Positions 26,338 through 35,136 of a stretch of 64,000 bases of DNA are shown here, in pieces (the first letter of the stretch is position 1; every line of letters starts with the position of its first letter). Both the position numbers and the translations under genes were made by a program. The notes under the pieces were generated by a model. That model worked only from the letters and a program-made list of their open reading frames with translations, did no database searches and had not been told where the DNA came from. The DNA lies in the NCBI RefSeq assembly GCF_002886185.1, contig NZ_KZ614147.1, positions 655,187 to 719,186 on the forward strand. Reading direction: 5' to 3'. This DNA is from Salipaludibacillus neizhouensis. Its GTDB lineage: Bacteria; Bacillota; Bacilli; Bacillales; Salisediminibacteriaceae.

Positions 26338-26508
26338 GTGCAAGATATTCTATTAGCGATAATAGCTGGACTGATAGTAGGGTTTCTTTTTGCGTGGATC
26401 AAATTGCCGATCCCTGCTCCGCCTGCATTACCGGGTATTATGGGTATTGTCGGTATCTATATGGGATTTAAATTATTCCAATGGGTATCCGTGTCCTTTT
26501 TTGGATAG
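26338..26508 (+). CDS. XapX domain small membrane protein
   Basis: A 56-residue protein read from GTG 26338, with AAGGTGAG at a good distance. It has two hydrophobic helices (about residues 3-20 and 34-50) joined by a loop with PIPAPPALPG, the proline-rich signature of the XapX (DUF1427) family. Family proteins are short, predicted inner-membrane proteins of unknown function, sometimes seen near xanthosine or purine genes. No such neighbour exists here: it sits between a Gfo/Idh/MocA oxidoreductase and an alpha/beta hydrolase. The translation ends in SFFG. Confidence 0.85.
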   Translation: MQDILLAIIAGLIVGFLFAWIKLPIPAPPALPGIMGIVGIYMGFKLFQWVSVSFFG

Positions 26509-26695
26509 TTTTAAAAATGACAGAGCATTAGAGGGTGACGGACGAAGGTCCGGTCGTCTGTAGCGGGAGTAGAACAATGAAACGGTGTTTTGATCTATTC
26601 CCTCTGCAAATATGATTTGAAATGTTGGATAAAAAGTTAAAATGCACATATCCTACCATCATTACTGTAAGAACGAGATGATAGGAGATGATCGC

Positions 26696-27481
26696 ATGAG
26701 TTGGACACAACAGTCACAGAAAGCAGCCATATATTTTGAAAAGGAGGGGGAGGGAATTCCTCTCCTATTTGTACATCCGCCATCGATGGGCCACGTTACA
26801 TTCCGACGCCAGAAGAATCGGCTTTCGGAATCTTATCAAGTAATAACGATGGACTGTCGTGGAAATGGACGAAGTGGCATTGATGAACAACCTTTAACAA
26901 TGTCTGTTCTAGCGGATGATGTCATTCGTGTGCTTGATGAGGCCAATGTAAATTCGGCGTATCTTTGTGGATACTCAAATGGAGGGTCTATCGTGCAAGA
27001 AGCAGCAATAAGATACCCGAATCGAGTACGAGGCATCATATTATTGGGAGGCTTCCCCGAAGTAAATAGTTTTCTCTTAAGAAATGAATTCAAGCTTGGT
27101 ATTTTAGCAACAAGGGCAAAACAAATGAATGTAGTTTCCAATGTACTGGCGGTTGCACACGAGCGAAATCAACGAAATAAACGGGAGCTATCGAATTACG
27201 TTCGCCTGACTCCTGCCTCGGTATTGGAAAAATATTACCGTATCGGGCTAGAATACACAGCAACAAAGAGGTTACATAAAATCACCTGTCCGCTGCTTCT
27301 GATGTATGGGACGAGAGATGATTATGTTCACCACTATCGACACTTGTTTACGGAAAACGTAACCGGAGAGGTGGAAGTCGTTCTAATTGACGATGTTGGT
27401 CATCAATTGCCTACAAAAAAATCTTCTGCTGTGCACGAAATTATCAAAACATTCATTGGTACGCACGAAAAAAATGCCTAG
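26696..27481 (+). CDS. Alpha/beta hydrolase
   Basis: A 261-residue alpha/beta hydrolase-fold protein. The oxyanion segment LLFVHPPSMGHVTF (about residues 20-33), the CRGNGRSG turn, the nucleophile elbow LCGYSNGGS (Ser in GxSxG), the LLLMYGTRDDYV acid region and a late DVGHQ with the catalytic His are all present. The substrate is unknown (esterase, lipase-like or C-C hydrolase). ATG 26696 has AGGAG at 8 bases; the frame is open upstream to 26642, but that ATG has no ribosome binding site. It is a single gene, convergent with cls. Confidence 0.85.
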   Translation: MSWTQQSQKAAIYFEKEGEGIPLLFVHPPSMGHVTFRRQKNRLSESYQVITMDCRGNGRSGIDEQPLTMSVLADDVIRVLDEANVNSAYLCGYSNGGSIVQEAAIRYPNRVRGIILLGGFPEVNSFLLRNEFKLGILATRAKQMNVVSNVLAVAHERNQRNKRELSNYVRLTPASVLEKYYRIGLEYTATKRLHKITCPLLLMYGTRDDYVHHYRHLFTENVTGEVEVVLIDDVGHQLPTKKSSAVHEIIKTFIGTHEKNA

Positions 27482-27505
27482 GTGTTTCAGCGCCTGGGCA
27501 TTTCA
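27472..27505. terminator. Bidirectional terminator between the hydrolase and cls
   Basis: Arms AAATGCCTAGGTG and CGCCTGGGCATTT, overlapping the hydrolase stop codon; A and T runs on both sides. Confidence 0.8.
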
Positions 27506-27510
27506 TATAG

Positions 27511-28704
27511 TTATAAATAGAGGGAGACTGCGGAAGCGATTTTTTCTTTCAAACGCTCGAACAACGTTCTCTTATTGATAGTATTCATCGTAATCGGTTC
27601 TGCACTTTCATAATAATCCTTTTCAATTTCTTCTTTAACTGGTTTGATCCAATCTTTATCCGATATCACAGTGTTTATTTCCTTATTTATATGAAAGCTT
27701 CGTTTATCGATATTAGCCGTGCCGATAAACATGAGGCGTTCATCTACGGTGACAACTTTTGCATGATAAAATCCCTCATAAAATTGACGAAACTCTACTC
27801 CAACATCTAAAAGCTCCGGCATATAAGGAAAGGCGGCATCTTTTACAAGAGGATGATCCGGATATTTAGGAATAAGAATTTGAATTTTCACGCCTCTTTT
27901 TGCAAGTGAGACAAGTTTGTTCTTTAGCCTTTCTCCTGGAATAAAGTAAGGCGTCCCTATAAACACAGAAAATTGAGCGTCTTCAAGGACATCATCTATG
28001 ATGTGTTCTAGATGGGCGCCATTCGTGGAAAATATCCGCATCGGAATTGTGTCTTCAGGGGAAGTAAGGTAAAGTGTCTTTTCAAAATCAACGGATTCAC
28101 CGGAAGCCTCGTTCCAGTCAGCAAAAAAACATTGTTGCAAGTCTGCTACACCTGCTCCCTCGAGAAACATGTGATAATCTCGCCATCGTCCCTTTTTGGG
28201 ATCACGCCCTAAATATTCATCTCCAACATTATAACCGCCAACGTAACCATATTTCCCATCAATAACGACAATTTTTCGGTGATTTCTCTCATTGATAGAG
28301 TAGAACAAGAAAGGAAAAGAGGGAGCGTTTAACTTTTCAAATTGAACTCCCGCTTTTTTAAGTGATTTTTGTTCCTTTCTTGAAATGCTATGGGCCAACC
28401 AATCGACAGTTAGTCGAACCGTGACACCTTTCTTGGCACTTTCTTTTAATTCATGAATTAGTTTTTTCCCAATATTATCATCGCGGAAAATATAAAATTG
28501 CATATGAATATGATCGGTAGCTTTTTCAGTTTGCTGCAAAAGGTGATCAAGCCATTTGTCACCTTGCGTAAAAAACTGTACATTGCTTTGTTTATATAAA
28601 GTGTTTTCCATTGGCGTTATTTTGGAACGATGCCGTTTCAACCCGAAAAAGAGATCCAAACAAATCCAAACAATGAGTAAGAATGGTATCAAGAGAAGTT
28701 TCAT
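27511..28704 (-). CDS. Cardiolipin synthase family protein (YwiE-like)
   Basis: A 397-residue phospholipase D superfamily enzyme that joins two phosphatidylglycerols to cardiolipin at the membrane. One N-terminal membrane segment (about residues 3-20) replaces the usual two, as in minor cardiolipin synthases such as B. subtilis YwiE. Both HKD motifs are present: NHRKIVVIDGKYGYVGGYN and YHAKVVTVDERLMFIGTANID. The start ATG has GGGG at about 8 bases. The position just before fadF (ywjF) agrees with ywiE in B. subtilis. A family B/C repeat begins 19 bases upstream of the start and must lie in or close to the promoter. Confidence 0.9.
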   Translation of the reverse strand: MKLLLIPFLLIVWICLDLFFGLKRHRSKITPMENTLYKQSNVQFFTQGDKWLDHLLQQTEKATDHIHMQFYIFRDDNIGKKLIHELKESAKKGVTVRLTVDWLAHSISRKEQKSLKKAGVQFEKLNAPSFPFLFYSINERNHRKIVVIDGKYGYVGGYNVGDEYLGRDPKKGRWRDYHMFLEGAGVADLQQCFFADWNEASGESVDFEKTLYLTSPEDTIPMRIFSTNGAHLEHIIDDVLEDAQFSVFIGTPYFIPGERLKNKLVSLAKRGVKIQILIPKYPDHPLVKDAAFPYMPELLDVGVEFRQFYEGFYHAKVVTVDERLMFIGTANIDKRSFHINKEINTVISDKDWIKPVKEEIEKDYYESAEPITMNTINKRTLFERLKEKIASAVSLYL

Positions 28705-28722
28705 AAGATTGCCCCTTTTTTA

Positions 28723-28879
28723 AAAGATAATTTATATAATTGGCAGCTACCTTCACACCGCGCGTATCAAGGAAAGCCCACCCTCCTATCGAGTAGCACC
28801 TACACGCACTACGTAGGTGCTACTCGGGGCGGTGGAAGCTGACGCTGTAGTTAATAAAAGACGCTACGCGTTTTTCTTA
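28723..28879 (-). repeat. Family B element with nested family C palindrome, copy 5
   Basis: On the plus strand: TTGGCAGCTACCTTCACACC, GCGTATCAAGG, then ATCGAGTAGCACCTACACG...CGTAGGTGCTACTCGGGG, then GGCGGTGGAAGC, GACGCTGTAGTTAATAAAAG and the end hairpin ACGCTACGCGT with TTTTTCTTA. The upper hairpin of B has been replaced by family C. It lies between cls and fadF. Confidence 0.85.
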
Positions 28880-28961
28880 GGTTTCCCAAAATGAATTAAT
28901 TTAAGTCATTCTCAGGAAACGTATAGAGTAACAAAGGGCAGAAAAAAATTAAATTTAATTT

Positions 28962-28981
28962 ATGAATGAGTATTCATTCAT
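28962..28981. promoter_or_regulatory. FadR operator in front of fadF
   Basis: The sequence TGAATGAGTATTCATTCA (28963-28980) is a near-perfect palindrome. Its reverse complement TGAATGAATACTCATTCA fits the Bacillus FadR consensus TGAATGAMTANTCATTCA at every position. It overlaps the -35 region of the fadF promoter, so repression relieved by long-chain acyl-CoA is expected. Confidence 0.9.
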
Positions 28982-28990
28982 GAGTTTCTA

Positions 28991-28999
28991 TGCTATAAT
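28991..28999 (+). promoter_or_regulatory. Extended -10 promoter of fadF
   Basis: TGCTATAAT, an extended -10 with a perfect TATAAT; the -35 is poor and is covered by the FadR operator. It lies 128 bases before the start codon. Confidence 0.65.
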
Positions 29000-29126
29000 C
29001 AAAATTATAATAATGCAGGTTTAGTGAAGAAATTATTGAGAAGAAAAGCTCTCTGTCAGCCTTAAATGATCGACATCATTCCTTCTCGATGCCAAAAAAT
29101 AGATTGATTTGAAAGGAGTTGCTTTT

Positions 29127-31232
29127 ATGAATCCGATTATGATTAATTGGCTCATGTTCATTCTTGTAACCGGTTACGCGTTGTACTTATTCGCATCACT
29201 GGTTAAGACTCGGATGGAATACATCAAGCTTGGAAAAAAAGCAGAATTTATCTTAACGATGAAAGAACGCAAGGAGGCCATGATGACGATGGTCTTCGGT
29301 CAGAAGAAATTATTAAAGGATAAGAAGAGTGGGATTATTCATGTGATGTTTTTCTACGGATTTCTTCTCGTTCAGTTCAGTGCCATTGACGTCATAATCA
29401 AAGGTCTGGCTCCTGGGAACCACTTACCGTTAGGACCGTTGTATCCGTTCTTTACGTTTTTCCAGGAAATCGTTGTTGTGATGATTTTAGTTGCGGTCGT
29501 ATGGGCGTTTCATCGTCGGTATGTTGAAAAGTTAGTTCGACTAAAACGTAATTTCAAAGCTGGATTAGTCCTAATTTTCATTGGGGGATTAATGATTTCC
29601 AAACTTTTAGCCAAAGGGATGGAAATTATTTGGTTAGATAAATCAGTATCATGGGCGGCGGAACCGATTGCTTCAACAATTGCAACTGTTTTTGCAGGAT
29701 TAGGACCGACAGTGGCTGGAGCGGGATTCTTTGTTTTCTGGTGGATGCATTTGATGTTTCTATTAACTTTCCTCGTTTATATTCCGCAATCAAAGCATGC
29801 TCACTTAATTGCTGGACCTGCGAATGTTTGGCTTGGTCCAACACATAAGCGTGGGCAGTTACAAGCTATAAATTTCGAAGAGGAAGATGTGGAGAAATTC
29901 GGAAAAAACCAAATTGAAGACTTTGATCAAAAGCAATTAATTGATCTATATGCCTGTGTTGAGTGTGGGCGCTGTACGAATATGTGTCCGGCAACTGGAA
30001 CAGGGAAGATGCTTTCGCCAATGGACTTGATTATGAAAATGCGGGACCATTTAACGGATAAAGGTGCGGCAGTTACTTCTAGAAATCCTTGGATGCCAGG
30101 TTTTGCTTTCCAAAACACCCGTGGAAACCAAATCGCGGCTGGCGGAACGGACGGTTCGAATGCATTAGACTTTAATCCGTATGATGTGAATCTTATCGGT
30201 GATGTGATTACAGAGGAAGAGATCTGGGCCTGTACGACCTGCAGAAACTGTGAGGATCAATGTCCGGTGATGAACGAACATGTCGATAAAATTATTGATA
30301 TGCGCCGTTATCTTGTTCTAACAGAAGGCAAGATGGATCCCGAGGCACAGCGGGCGATGACGAATATCGAACGTCAAGGAAATCCTTGGGGTATTAACCG
30401 GAAAGAGCGTGAAATTTGGCGTGAAGGACGCGAGGATATTGAGGTTCCAACCGTTAAAGAACTTAAAAAACGTGAGGAAGAATTTGAGTATCTTTTCTTT
30501 GTAGGGTCCATGGGCTCATATGACAAGAGAAGTCAAAAGGTTGCTCAATCCTTTGCGAAAATCATGAATGAAGCGGGTATCAAGTTTGCGATTCTAGGAA
30601 ACAAGGAAAAGAATTCGGGCGATACGCCAAGACGGATCGGCAATGAATTCCTGTTTCAAGAGTTAGCTACCGCCAACATTGAAGAATTCAAGAAAAATGA
30701 TGTGAAAAAGATCGTTACACTCGATCCTCACGCATATAATACATTTAAAAATGAGTATCAGGATTTTGGATTGGAAGCCGAAGTCTATCATCACTCAGAG
30801 CTGTTGTTCCAGTGGATTCAGGAAGGGCGAATTAAACCGACGATTGAGGTAAAAGAAAAGGTTGTTTACCATGATTCCTGTTATCTTGGCCGCTACAATG
30901 ATGTATACGATCCACCTCGCGAAATATTGAAAGCAATACCGGGAATTGAGCTCGTGGAAATGGAACGTAACCGTGAAAACGGCATGTGCTGTGGAGCCGG
31001 CGGCGGAATGATGTGGATGGAAGAAGATACTGGAACACGTGTGAATGAAGCGAGGACGGAACAAGCAATTTCAACGCAAGCTAGTGTCATTGGCAGCGCT
31101 TGTCCATATTGCCTAACAATGATGACGGATGGAACGAAGTCGAAAGAAGTAGATGAAGATGTAAAAACAATGGACATCGTTGAATTATTGGAAAAATCAT
31201 TAGTGAAAAAAGAAGAAACAGTAAGTGCTTAA
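29127..31232 (+). CDS. fadF: FadF, iron-sulfur membrane oxidoreductase of fatty acid oxidation
   Basis: A 701-residue protein. The N-terminal part (about 1-230) has several membrane helices of a NarI/cytochrome b-like type. A ferredoxin-like module has two cysteine motifs, CVECGRCTNMCP (about 275-286) and CTTCRNCEDQCP (about 368-379). The C-terminal region has CCG domains (CCGAGGGMMWMEE near residue 620, and a later SACPYC). The family is thought to pass electrons from acyl-CoA dehydrogenases and electron transfer flavoprotein to menaquinone. ATG 29127 has AAAGGAG at 8 bases. B. subtilis fadF (ywjF) is likewise under FadR and near rpoE. A hairpin separates it from the downstream acyl-CoA genes. 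Confidence 0.93.
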   Translation: MNPIMINWLMFILVTGYALYLFASLVKTRMEYIKLGKKAEFILTMKERKEAMMTMVFGQKKLLKDKKSGIIHVMFFYGFLLVQFSAIDVIIKGLAPGNHLPLGPLYPFFTFFQEIVVVMILVAVVWAFHRRYVEKLVRLKRNFKAGLVLIFIGGLMISKLLAKGMEIIWLDKSVSWAAEPIASTIATVFAGLGPTVAGAGFFVFWWMHLMFLLTFLVYIPQSKHAHLIAGPANVWLGPTHKRGQLQAINFEEEDVEKFGKNQIEDFDQKQLIDLYACVECGRCTNMCPATGTGKMLSPMDLIMKMRDHLTDKGAAVTSRNPWMPGFAFQNTRGNQIAAGGTDGSNALDFNPYDVNLIGDVITEEEIWACTTCRNCEDQCPVMNEHVDKIIDMRRYLVLTEGKMDPEAQRAMTNIERQGNPWGINRKEREIWREGREDIEVPTVKELKKREEEFEYLFFVGSMGSYDKRSQKVAQSFAKIMNEAGIKFAILGNKEKNSGDTPRRIGNEFLFQELATANIEEFKKNDVKKIVTLDPHAYNTFKNEYQDFGLEAEVYHHSELLFQWIQEGRIKPTIEVKEKVVYHDSCYLGRYNDVYDPPREILKAIPGIELVEMERNRENGMCCGAGGGMMWMEEDTGTRVNEARTEQAISTQASVIGSACPYCLTMMTDGTKSKEVDEDVKTMDIVELLEKSLVKKEETVSA

Positions 31233-31238
31233 TTAAAC

Positions 31239-31274
31239 GGGTGTGCCTAAAGAATGTAATCTTTAGGCACACCC
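31239..31274 (+). terminator. Hairpin after fadF
   Basis: Arms GGGTGTGCCTAAAGA and TCTTTAGGCACACCC around 6 bases. The T run is interrupted (ATCATACTGATTTTTC), so termination may be partial. Confidence 0.7.
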
Positions 31275-31347
31275 ATCATACTGATTTTTCATAATAAGTT
31301 GGAGACTTCTCTAACTTGATGTTTTATACTAGAAAATAGATAGCCAA

Positions 31348-31361
31348 TGTAAGCGCTTTAT
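31348..31361. promoter_or_regulatory. Candidate cre (CcpA) site before the thiolase gene
   Basis: TGTAAGCGCTTTAT matches the cre consensus TGWAANCGNTNWCA in 12 of 14 positions; the final CA is AT. It lies 85 bases before the thiolase start. Carbon catabolite repression of this operon is inferred only. Confidence 0.4.
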
Positions 31362-31432
31362 AGGTGACGTGCGGGCTGATTGAGCGGACGAATATGTGAA
31401 CCGGAAAATGAAGTTAAAGGAGGAACAGATAT

Positions 31433-32614
31433 ATGGGAAAGACAGTCATTGTTGGAGGAGCAAGGACGCCAGTTGGAAAACTTGGTGGGGGATTAGCAAC
31501 CTTTACAGCTTCTCAGCTCGGCGGCAAGGCGATGAAAGAAGCGTTGACGAGAGCCGGAGTCGAGGCAAAGGACGTTGGACATGTCATCATGGGAAACGTG
31601 TTACAAGGAGGGCAAGGACAACTTCCTTCCAGACAAGCGATGCATGAAGCAGGAATACCATGGGAAACAGAAACGGAAACGATTAATAAAGTATGTGCTT
31701 CAGGCATGAGAAGTGTTACCCTCGCTGATATTCTGATTCGTTCAGAAGAACAGGACATCATCGTGGCAGGCGGAATGGAGTCGATGAGTCAGGCTCCTTT
31801 TTTTGTGAAGGGGGCTCGATTTGGTTTTAAAATGGGGGACCAAAAATTCTACGATATGATGACGCACGACGGTTTAACGTGTTCTTTTACAGGAGTTCAT
31901 ATGGGCAATTACGGAAACGGGGTAGCCGAGGAACACAATCTGTCACGAGCAGCACAAGATGAATGGTCGTATCGGAGTCATCAAAAAGTAGGCGAAGCAA
32001 TGAACGCAGGGAAATTTGCGGAAGAGATCGTTCCGATAGTGGTACCACAACGAAAGGGTGACCCACTTCTAGTCGAACATGATGAATCACCACGATTAGA
32101 TTCGACGGTCGAGCGTCTGGCAAAACTGAAGCCGGCTTTTGGGGCAGAAGGAACCATTACGGCAGGGAATGCTCCCGGGGTAAACGACGGTGCAGCAGCG
32201 CTTGTATTAATGTCAGAAGAAAAAGCCAAGGAAAAAGGTCTTATACCATTGGCAACGATTGTCGCTCACACACAGTTAGCTATTGAGCCTGAAGGTTTTC
32301 CGAAAACGCCAGGGCTTGTCATTAATAAACTCTTAAAAAAAGCTGGGAAGACCGTTGCCGATATTGATTTATTTGAAATAAATGAAGCATTTGCCGCAGT
32401 TTCTCTCGCAAGTGGACAAATAGCTGGTTTGGATCCTGAAAAGATCAACGTTAATGGAGGAGCAGTCGCACTAGGTCATCCGATCGGAGCGAGTGGCACT
32501 CGAATTATCCTGACACTTGCGTATGAATTAAAACGTCGCGGTGGCGGCATCGGTATCGCAGCAATTTGCAGCGGAGGCGGGCAAGGTGACGCAATCATGA
32601 TCGAAGTGAAGTAA
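31433..32614 (+). CDS. Acetyl-CoA C-acetyltransferase (thiolase)
   Basis: A 393-residue biosynthetic/degradative thiolase that cleaves or forms acetoacetyl-CoA and related 3-ketoacyl-CoAs. The acyl-accepting cysteine motif NKVCASGMRSV (about residue 88), the NGGAVALGHPIGASGTR histidine motif (about 345-360) and the CSGGGQGDA second cysteine (about 378-386) are all intact. An AAAGGAGG Shine-Dalgarno precedes the ATG. It is the first gene of a run including hbd-like, two acyl-CoA dehydrogenase, meaB and icmF genes, resembling the B. subtilis mmgABC order. Confidence 0.93.
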   Translation: MGKTVIVGGARTPVGKLGGGLATFTASQLGGKAMKEALTRAGVEAKDVGHVIMGNVLQGGQGQLPSRQAMHEAGIPWETETETINKVCASGMRSVTLADILIRSEEQDIIVAGGMESMSQAPFFVKGARFGFKMGDQKFYDMMTHDGLTCSFTGVHMGNYGNGVAEEHNLSRAAQDEWSYRSHQKVGEAMNAGKFAEEIVPIVVPQRKGDPLLVEHDESPRLDSTVERLAKLKPAFGAEGTITAGNAPGVNDGAAALVLMSEEKAKEKGLIPLATIVAHTQLAIEPEGFPKTPGLVINKLLKKAGKTVADIDLFEINEAFAAVSLASGQIAGLDPEKINVNGGAVALGHPIGASGTRIILTLAYELKRRGGGIGIAAICSGGGQGDAIMIEVK

Positions 32615-32672
32615 CTCCTTAGGTGTAATCACGTTTTTCCGTGTCGCAACTATGTCAGGAGGTCAACCTACT

Positions 32673-33518
32673 ATGAAAATAATGATCATTGGTGCTGGAC
32701 AAATGGGATCGGGAATTGCCCAGGTTTGTGCCATGAATGGCTACGAAGTGTTTTTACATGATCTAACATTAGAATTAGTGGAAAAGGGACGGAACGGGAT
32801 AAAGAAGCAGCTCCAACGGCAAATAGAGAAAGAACGGCTGACAGAACAGGATGCTGACCGATTTTTACAAAGAATTCAAACCTCAACGGAACTTAGGAAT
32901 GCAAAGAATGCCGATATTATTATCGAAGCGGCAGTAGAAAACATGGAGGTGAAGAAGAATCTTTTCACCAAGCTGGATAGCTATGCACCAGCGCATGCGA
33001 TTCTAGCAACGAATACATCGTCACTTCCGATTACAGAAATTGCCGCCGCAACGAATCGGGCAGATAAAGTGATTGGCATGCACTTTATGAATCCTGTTCC
33101 GGTCATGAAGCTAGTCGAGGTGATTCGCGGACTGGCGACTAGTCAAGAAACATTCGACAAGGTTTACAGTCTTGCTGAATCATTGAAAAAGACAGCAGTT
33201 GAAGTTAACGATTTTCCGGGGTTTGTGTCCAATCGAATTTTAATGCCGATGATCAATGAAGCAATTTACACTGTTTTTGAAGGAGTGGCTACACCGGAAG
33301 ACGTGGATGAAGTGATGAAATTAGGCATGAATCACCCAATGGGGCCACTTACATTAGCTGATTTCATAGGATTAGATACGTGTTTAGCCATCATGGAGAC
33401 GCTTCATGAAGGGTTCGGTGATGATAAATACAGGCCGTGTCCGCTACTTCGTAAATATGTGAAGGCAGGTTGGCTCGGTAAAAAGTCTGGCAGAGGTTTC
33501 TATCGTTACAGCAAATGA
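32673..33518 (+). CDS. 3-hydroxybutyryl-CoA / 3-hydroxyacyl-CoA dehydrogenase
   Basis: A 281-residue NAD-dependent dehydrogenase of the MmgB/Hbd type. The N-terminal nucleotide-binding motif IGAGQMGSGIAQ (about residues 5-16), the NTSSLPITEIA and GMHFMNPVPVMKLVEVI segments (catalytic His in the latter) and the C-terminal NHPMGPLTLADFIGLD motif are intact. ATG 32673 is preceded by AGGAGGTC at 9 bases; the upstream ATG at 32652 lies before this site and is rejected. The next gene starts 19 bases after its stop. Confidence 0.93.
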   Translation: MKIMIIGAGQMGSGIAQVCAMNGYEVFLHDLTLELVEKGRNGIKKQLQRQIEKERLTEQDADRFLQRIQTSTELRNAKNADIIIEAAVENMEVKKNLFTKLDSYAPAHAILATNTSSLPITEIAAATNRADKVIGMHFMNPVPVMKLVEVIRGLATSQETFDKVYSLAESLKKTAVEVNDFPGFVSNRILMPMINEAIYTVFEGVATPEDVDEVMKLGMNHPMGPLTLADFIGLDTCLAIMETLHEGFGDDKYRPCPLLRKYVKAGWLGKKSGRGFYRYSK

Positions 33519-33537
33519 CATAGAAGAGGTGACATCG

Positions 33538-34680
33538 ATGAATCTGGCATGGACGGAAGAACAGCTGATGCTTCAACGTATGGTCAGGCAGTTTGCAGAG
33601 GACAAGGTTGCAAAAGCGACGGATCAGATGGAAAAAACAGATGAGTTTCCGCTAGAACTTGTGAAAGAGATGGGACAACTGGGATTGATGGGAATTCCTG
33701 TTCCTGAAAAATATGGGGGTTCAGAAATGGACTTCACGTCGTATATTTCTGTCATCCATGAACTTTCACGCGTAAATGCATCGGTCGGTGTCATCCTCTC
33801 TGTCCACACATCGGTAGGGACAAATCCGATTCTTTATTTTGGTACAGAAGAGCAAAAGCAACGATTTATTCCTAAGCTTGCATCGGGAGAGTATTTAGGT
33901 GCTTTCGCACTGACTGAACCAGGGGCAGGAAGCGATGTGTCCCGGTTAAAAACAACGGCTGTGAAAAAAGGAGCTCATTATAATTTAAATGGTTCCAAAG
34001 TATTTATTACAAATGGTGGTGTAGCAGATACATACATCGTTTTTGCTAAAACAGATGTTTCCAAAGGGAGCAAGGGCATTAGTGCGTTTGTGATTGAAAA
34101 ATCAAGTCCTGGACTGATCGTTCTTCCTAAAGAGAAAAAGATGGGCCTGCATGGTTCAAATACGACCCCACTTTCCTTTGAAGACTGCCAAGTACCAGTG
34201 GAAAACTTGCTTGGTGAAGAAGGTGACGGATTTTCGATAGCGATGGCGAACTTAAATGCGGGTCGAATCGGCATCGCGGCTCAAGCTCTTGGTATTGCTG
34301 AAGGAGCGCTGGATTTAGCGGTAAAGTATGCGAAGGAACGAAAGCAATTTGGAAAGCCAATTGGCGAAATGCAGGGAGTGGCCTTTAAGCTTGCGGAAAT
34401 GGCAACGAGTGTGGAAGCGGCGAAACTCTTAGTCTATCAAGCAGCAAATATGCGTTCCAGAGGTTTGTCTCCTATTAAAGAGGCCGCGATGGCTAAATTG
34501 TTTGCTTCCGATACGGCGATGAAAGTCAGTACTGATGCAGTTCAGATCTTTGGTGGCTATGGGTACACAAAAGATTATCCAGTCGAACGATTTTTTCGTG
34601 ATGCAAAAGTAACGCAGATATACGAGGGAACGAATGAAATTCAACGAATTGTGATTGGAAATCAGTTGTTGAAAGACTAA
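33538..34680 (+). CDS. Acyl-CoA dehydrogenase (first copy)
   Basis: A 380-residue FAD enzyme introducing the alpha-beta double bond into acyl-CoAs. Family motifs are intact: [13 protein letters not shown] (about residues 121-133), [15 protein letters not shown], and the C-terminal [17 protein letters not shown]...[11 protein letters not shown], where the Glu of YEGT is the catalytic base of short-chain type enzymes. ATG 33538 follows AGAGGTG at 6 bases. It resembles MmgC. The second acyl-CoA dehydrogenase follows after 456 bases of family A repeat, which interrupts an otherwise tight gene run. Confidence 0.93.
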   Translation: MNLAWTEEQLMLQRMVRQFAEDKVAKATDQMEKTDEFPLELVKEMGQLGLMGIPVPEKYGGSEMDFTSYISVIHELSRVNASVGVILSVHTSVGTNPILYFGTEEQKQRFIPKLASGEYLGAFALTEPGAGSDVSRLKTTAVKKGAHYNLNGSKVFITNGGVADTYIVFAKTDVSKGSKGISAFVIEKSSPGLIVLPKEKKMGLHGSNTTPLSFEDCQVPVENLLGEEGDGFSIAMANLNAGRIGIAAQALGIAEGALDLAVKYAKERKQFGKPIGEMQGVAFKLAEMATSVEAAKLLVYQAANMRSRGLSPIKEAAMAKLFASDTAMKVSTDAVQIFGGYGYTKDYPVERFFRDAKVTQIYEGTNEIQRIVIGNQLLKD

Positions 34681-34699
34681 TTGATAAATAAAGACTATA

Positions 34700-35108
34700 G
34701 CTTGTAGTTTAATTCGAACGAGAGGTGCTCGAATCCGCTCTAGGCGGACGCTTTCCGCGGGCAATGCTTCAGCCTCCTTGGGAAAGTTCGTCCCTGCAGG
34801 GTCTTCAGCTATTGCTTTTCCCGCAGGAGTCGCCGCCTTCGCTTCTTCGAGTTATTTGTTCAAAAAAAGAAACTTCATCAATCCAGACAGCCTTTCTAAA
34901 AGGTTGGTGTTTAATTGCTTTTTCAAGTCCAGAGAGAATAACAGTTACGTATACTGCCTTTATAAAAAATTATTGTTTGGAAGAATCCGCGAGACTCCTG
35001 TGGAAGAATGAGCCAAGCGAGACCCCGCAGAGCGTTCGTTTGCTCGAGGAGGCTCGCGGATCATCCACGGAAAGCGAGCGGTAATTCTTCCAAACAACCT
35101 TTACGAAA
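34700..35108. repeat. Family A repeat, complete copy (A1 plus A2) between two acyl-CoA dehydrogenases
   Basis: A1 (about 34705-34865) has TCGAATCCGCTCTAGGCGG, ACGCTTTCCGCGGGCAATGC, CTTCAGCCTCC, GGGTCTTCAGC, CCCGCAGGAGTCGCCGCC and TTCGAGTTATTT. A2 (about 34972-35100) is bounded by the inverted ends TTGTTTGGAAGAATCCGC and GCGGTAATTCTTCCAAACAA and contains GCGAGACCCCGCAGAGCG. The same pair is at 44025-44345. Open frames across it are repeat artefacts. Confidence 0.85.
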
Positions 35109-35136
35109 ACAGACTAGGCATAGGGGGAAATGAACG

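Noticed and set aside
34725-35084. A 119-codon open frame, with a similar one at 43971-44345
   Set aside because: Both lie across family A repeats and resemble each other only because the repeat does. They have no ribosome binding site, so they are repeat artefacts rather than a protein family.
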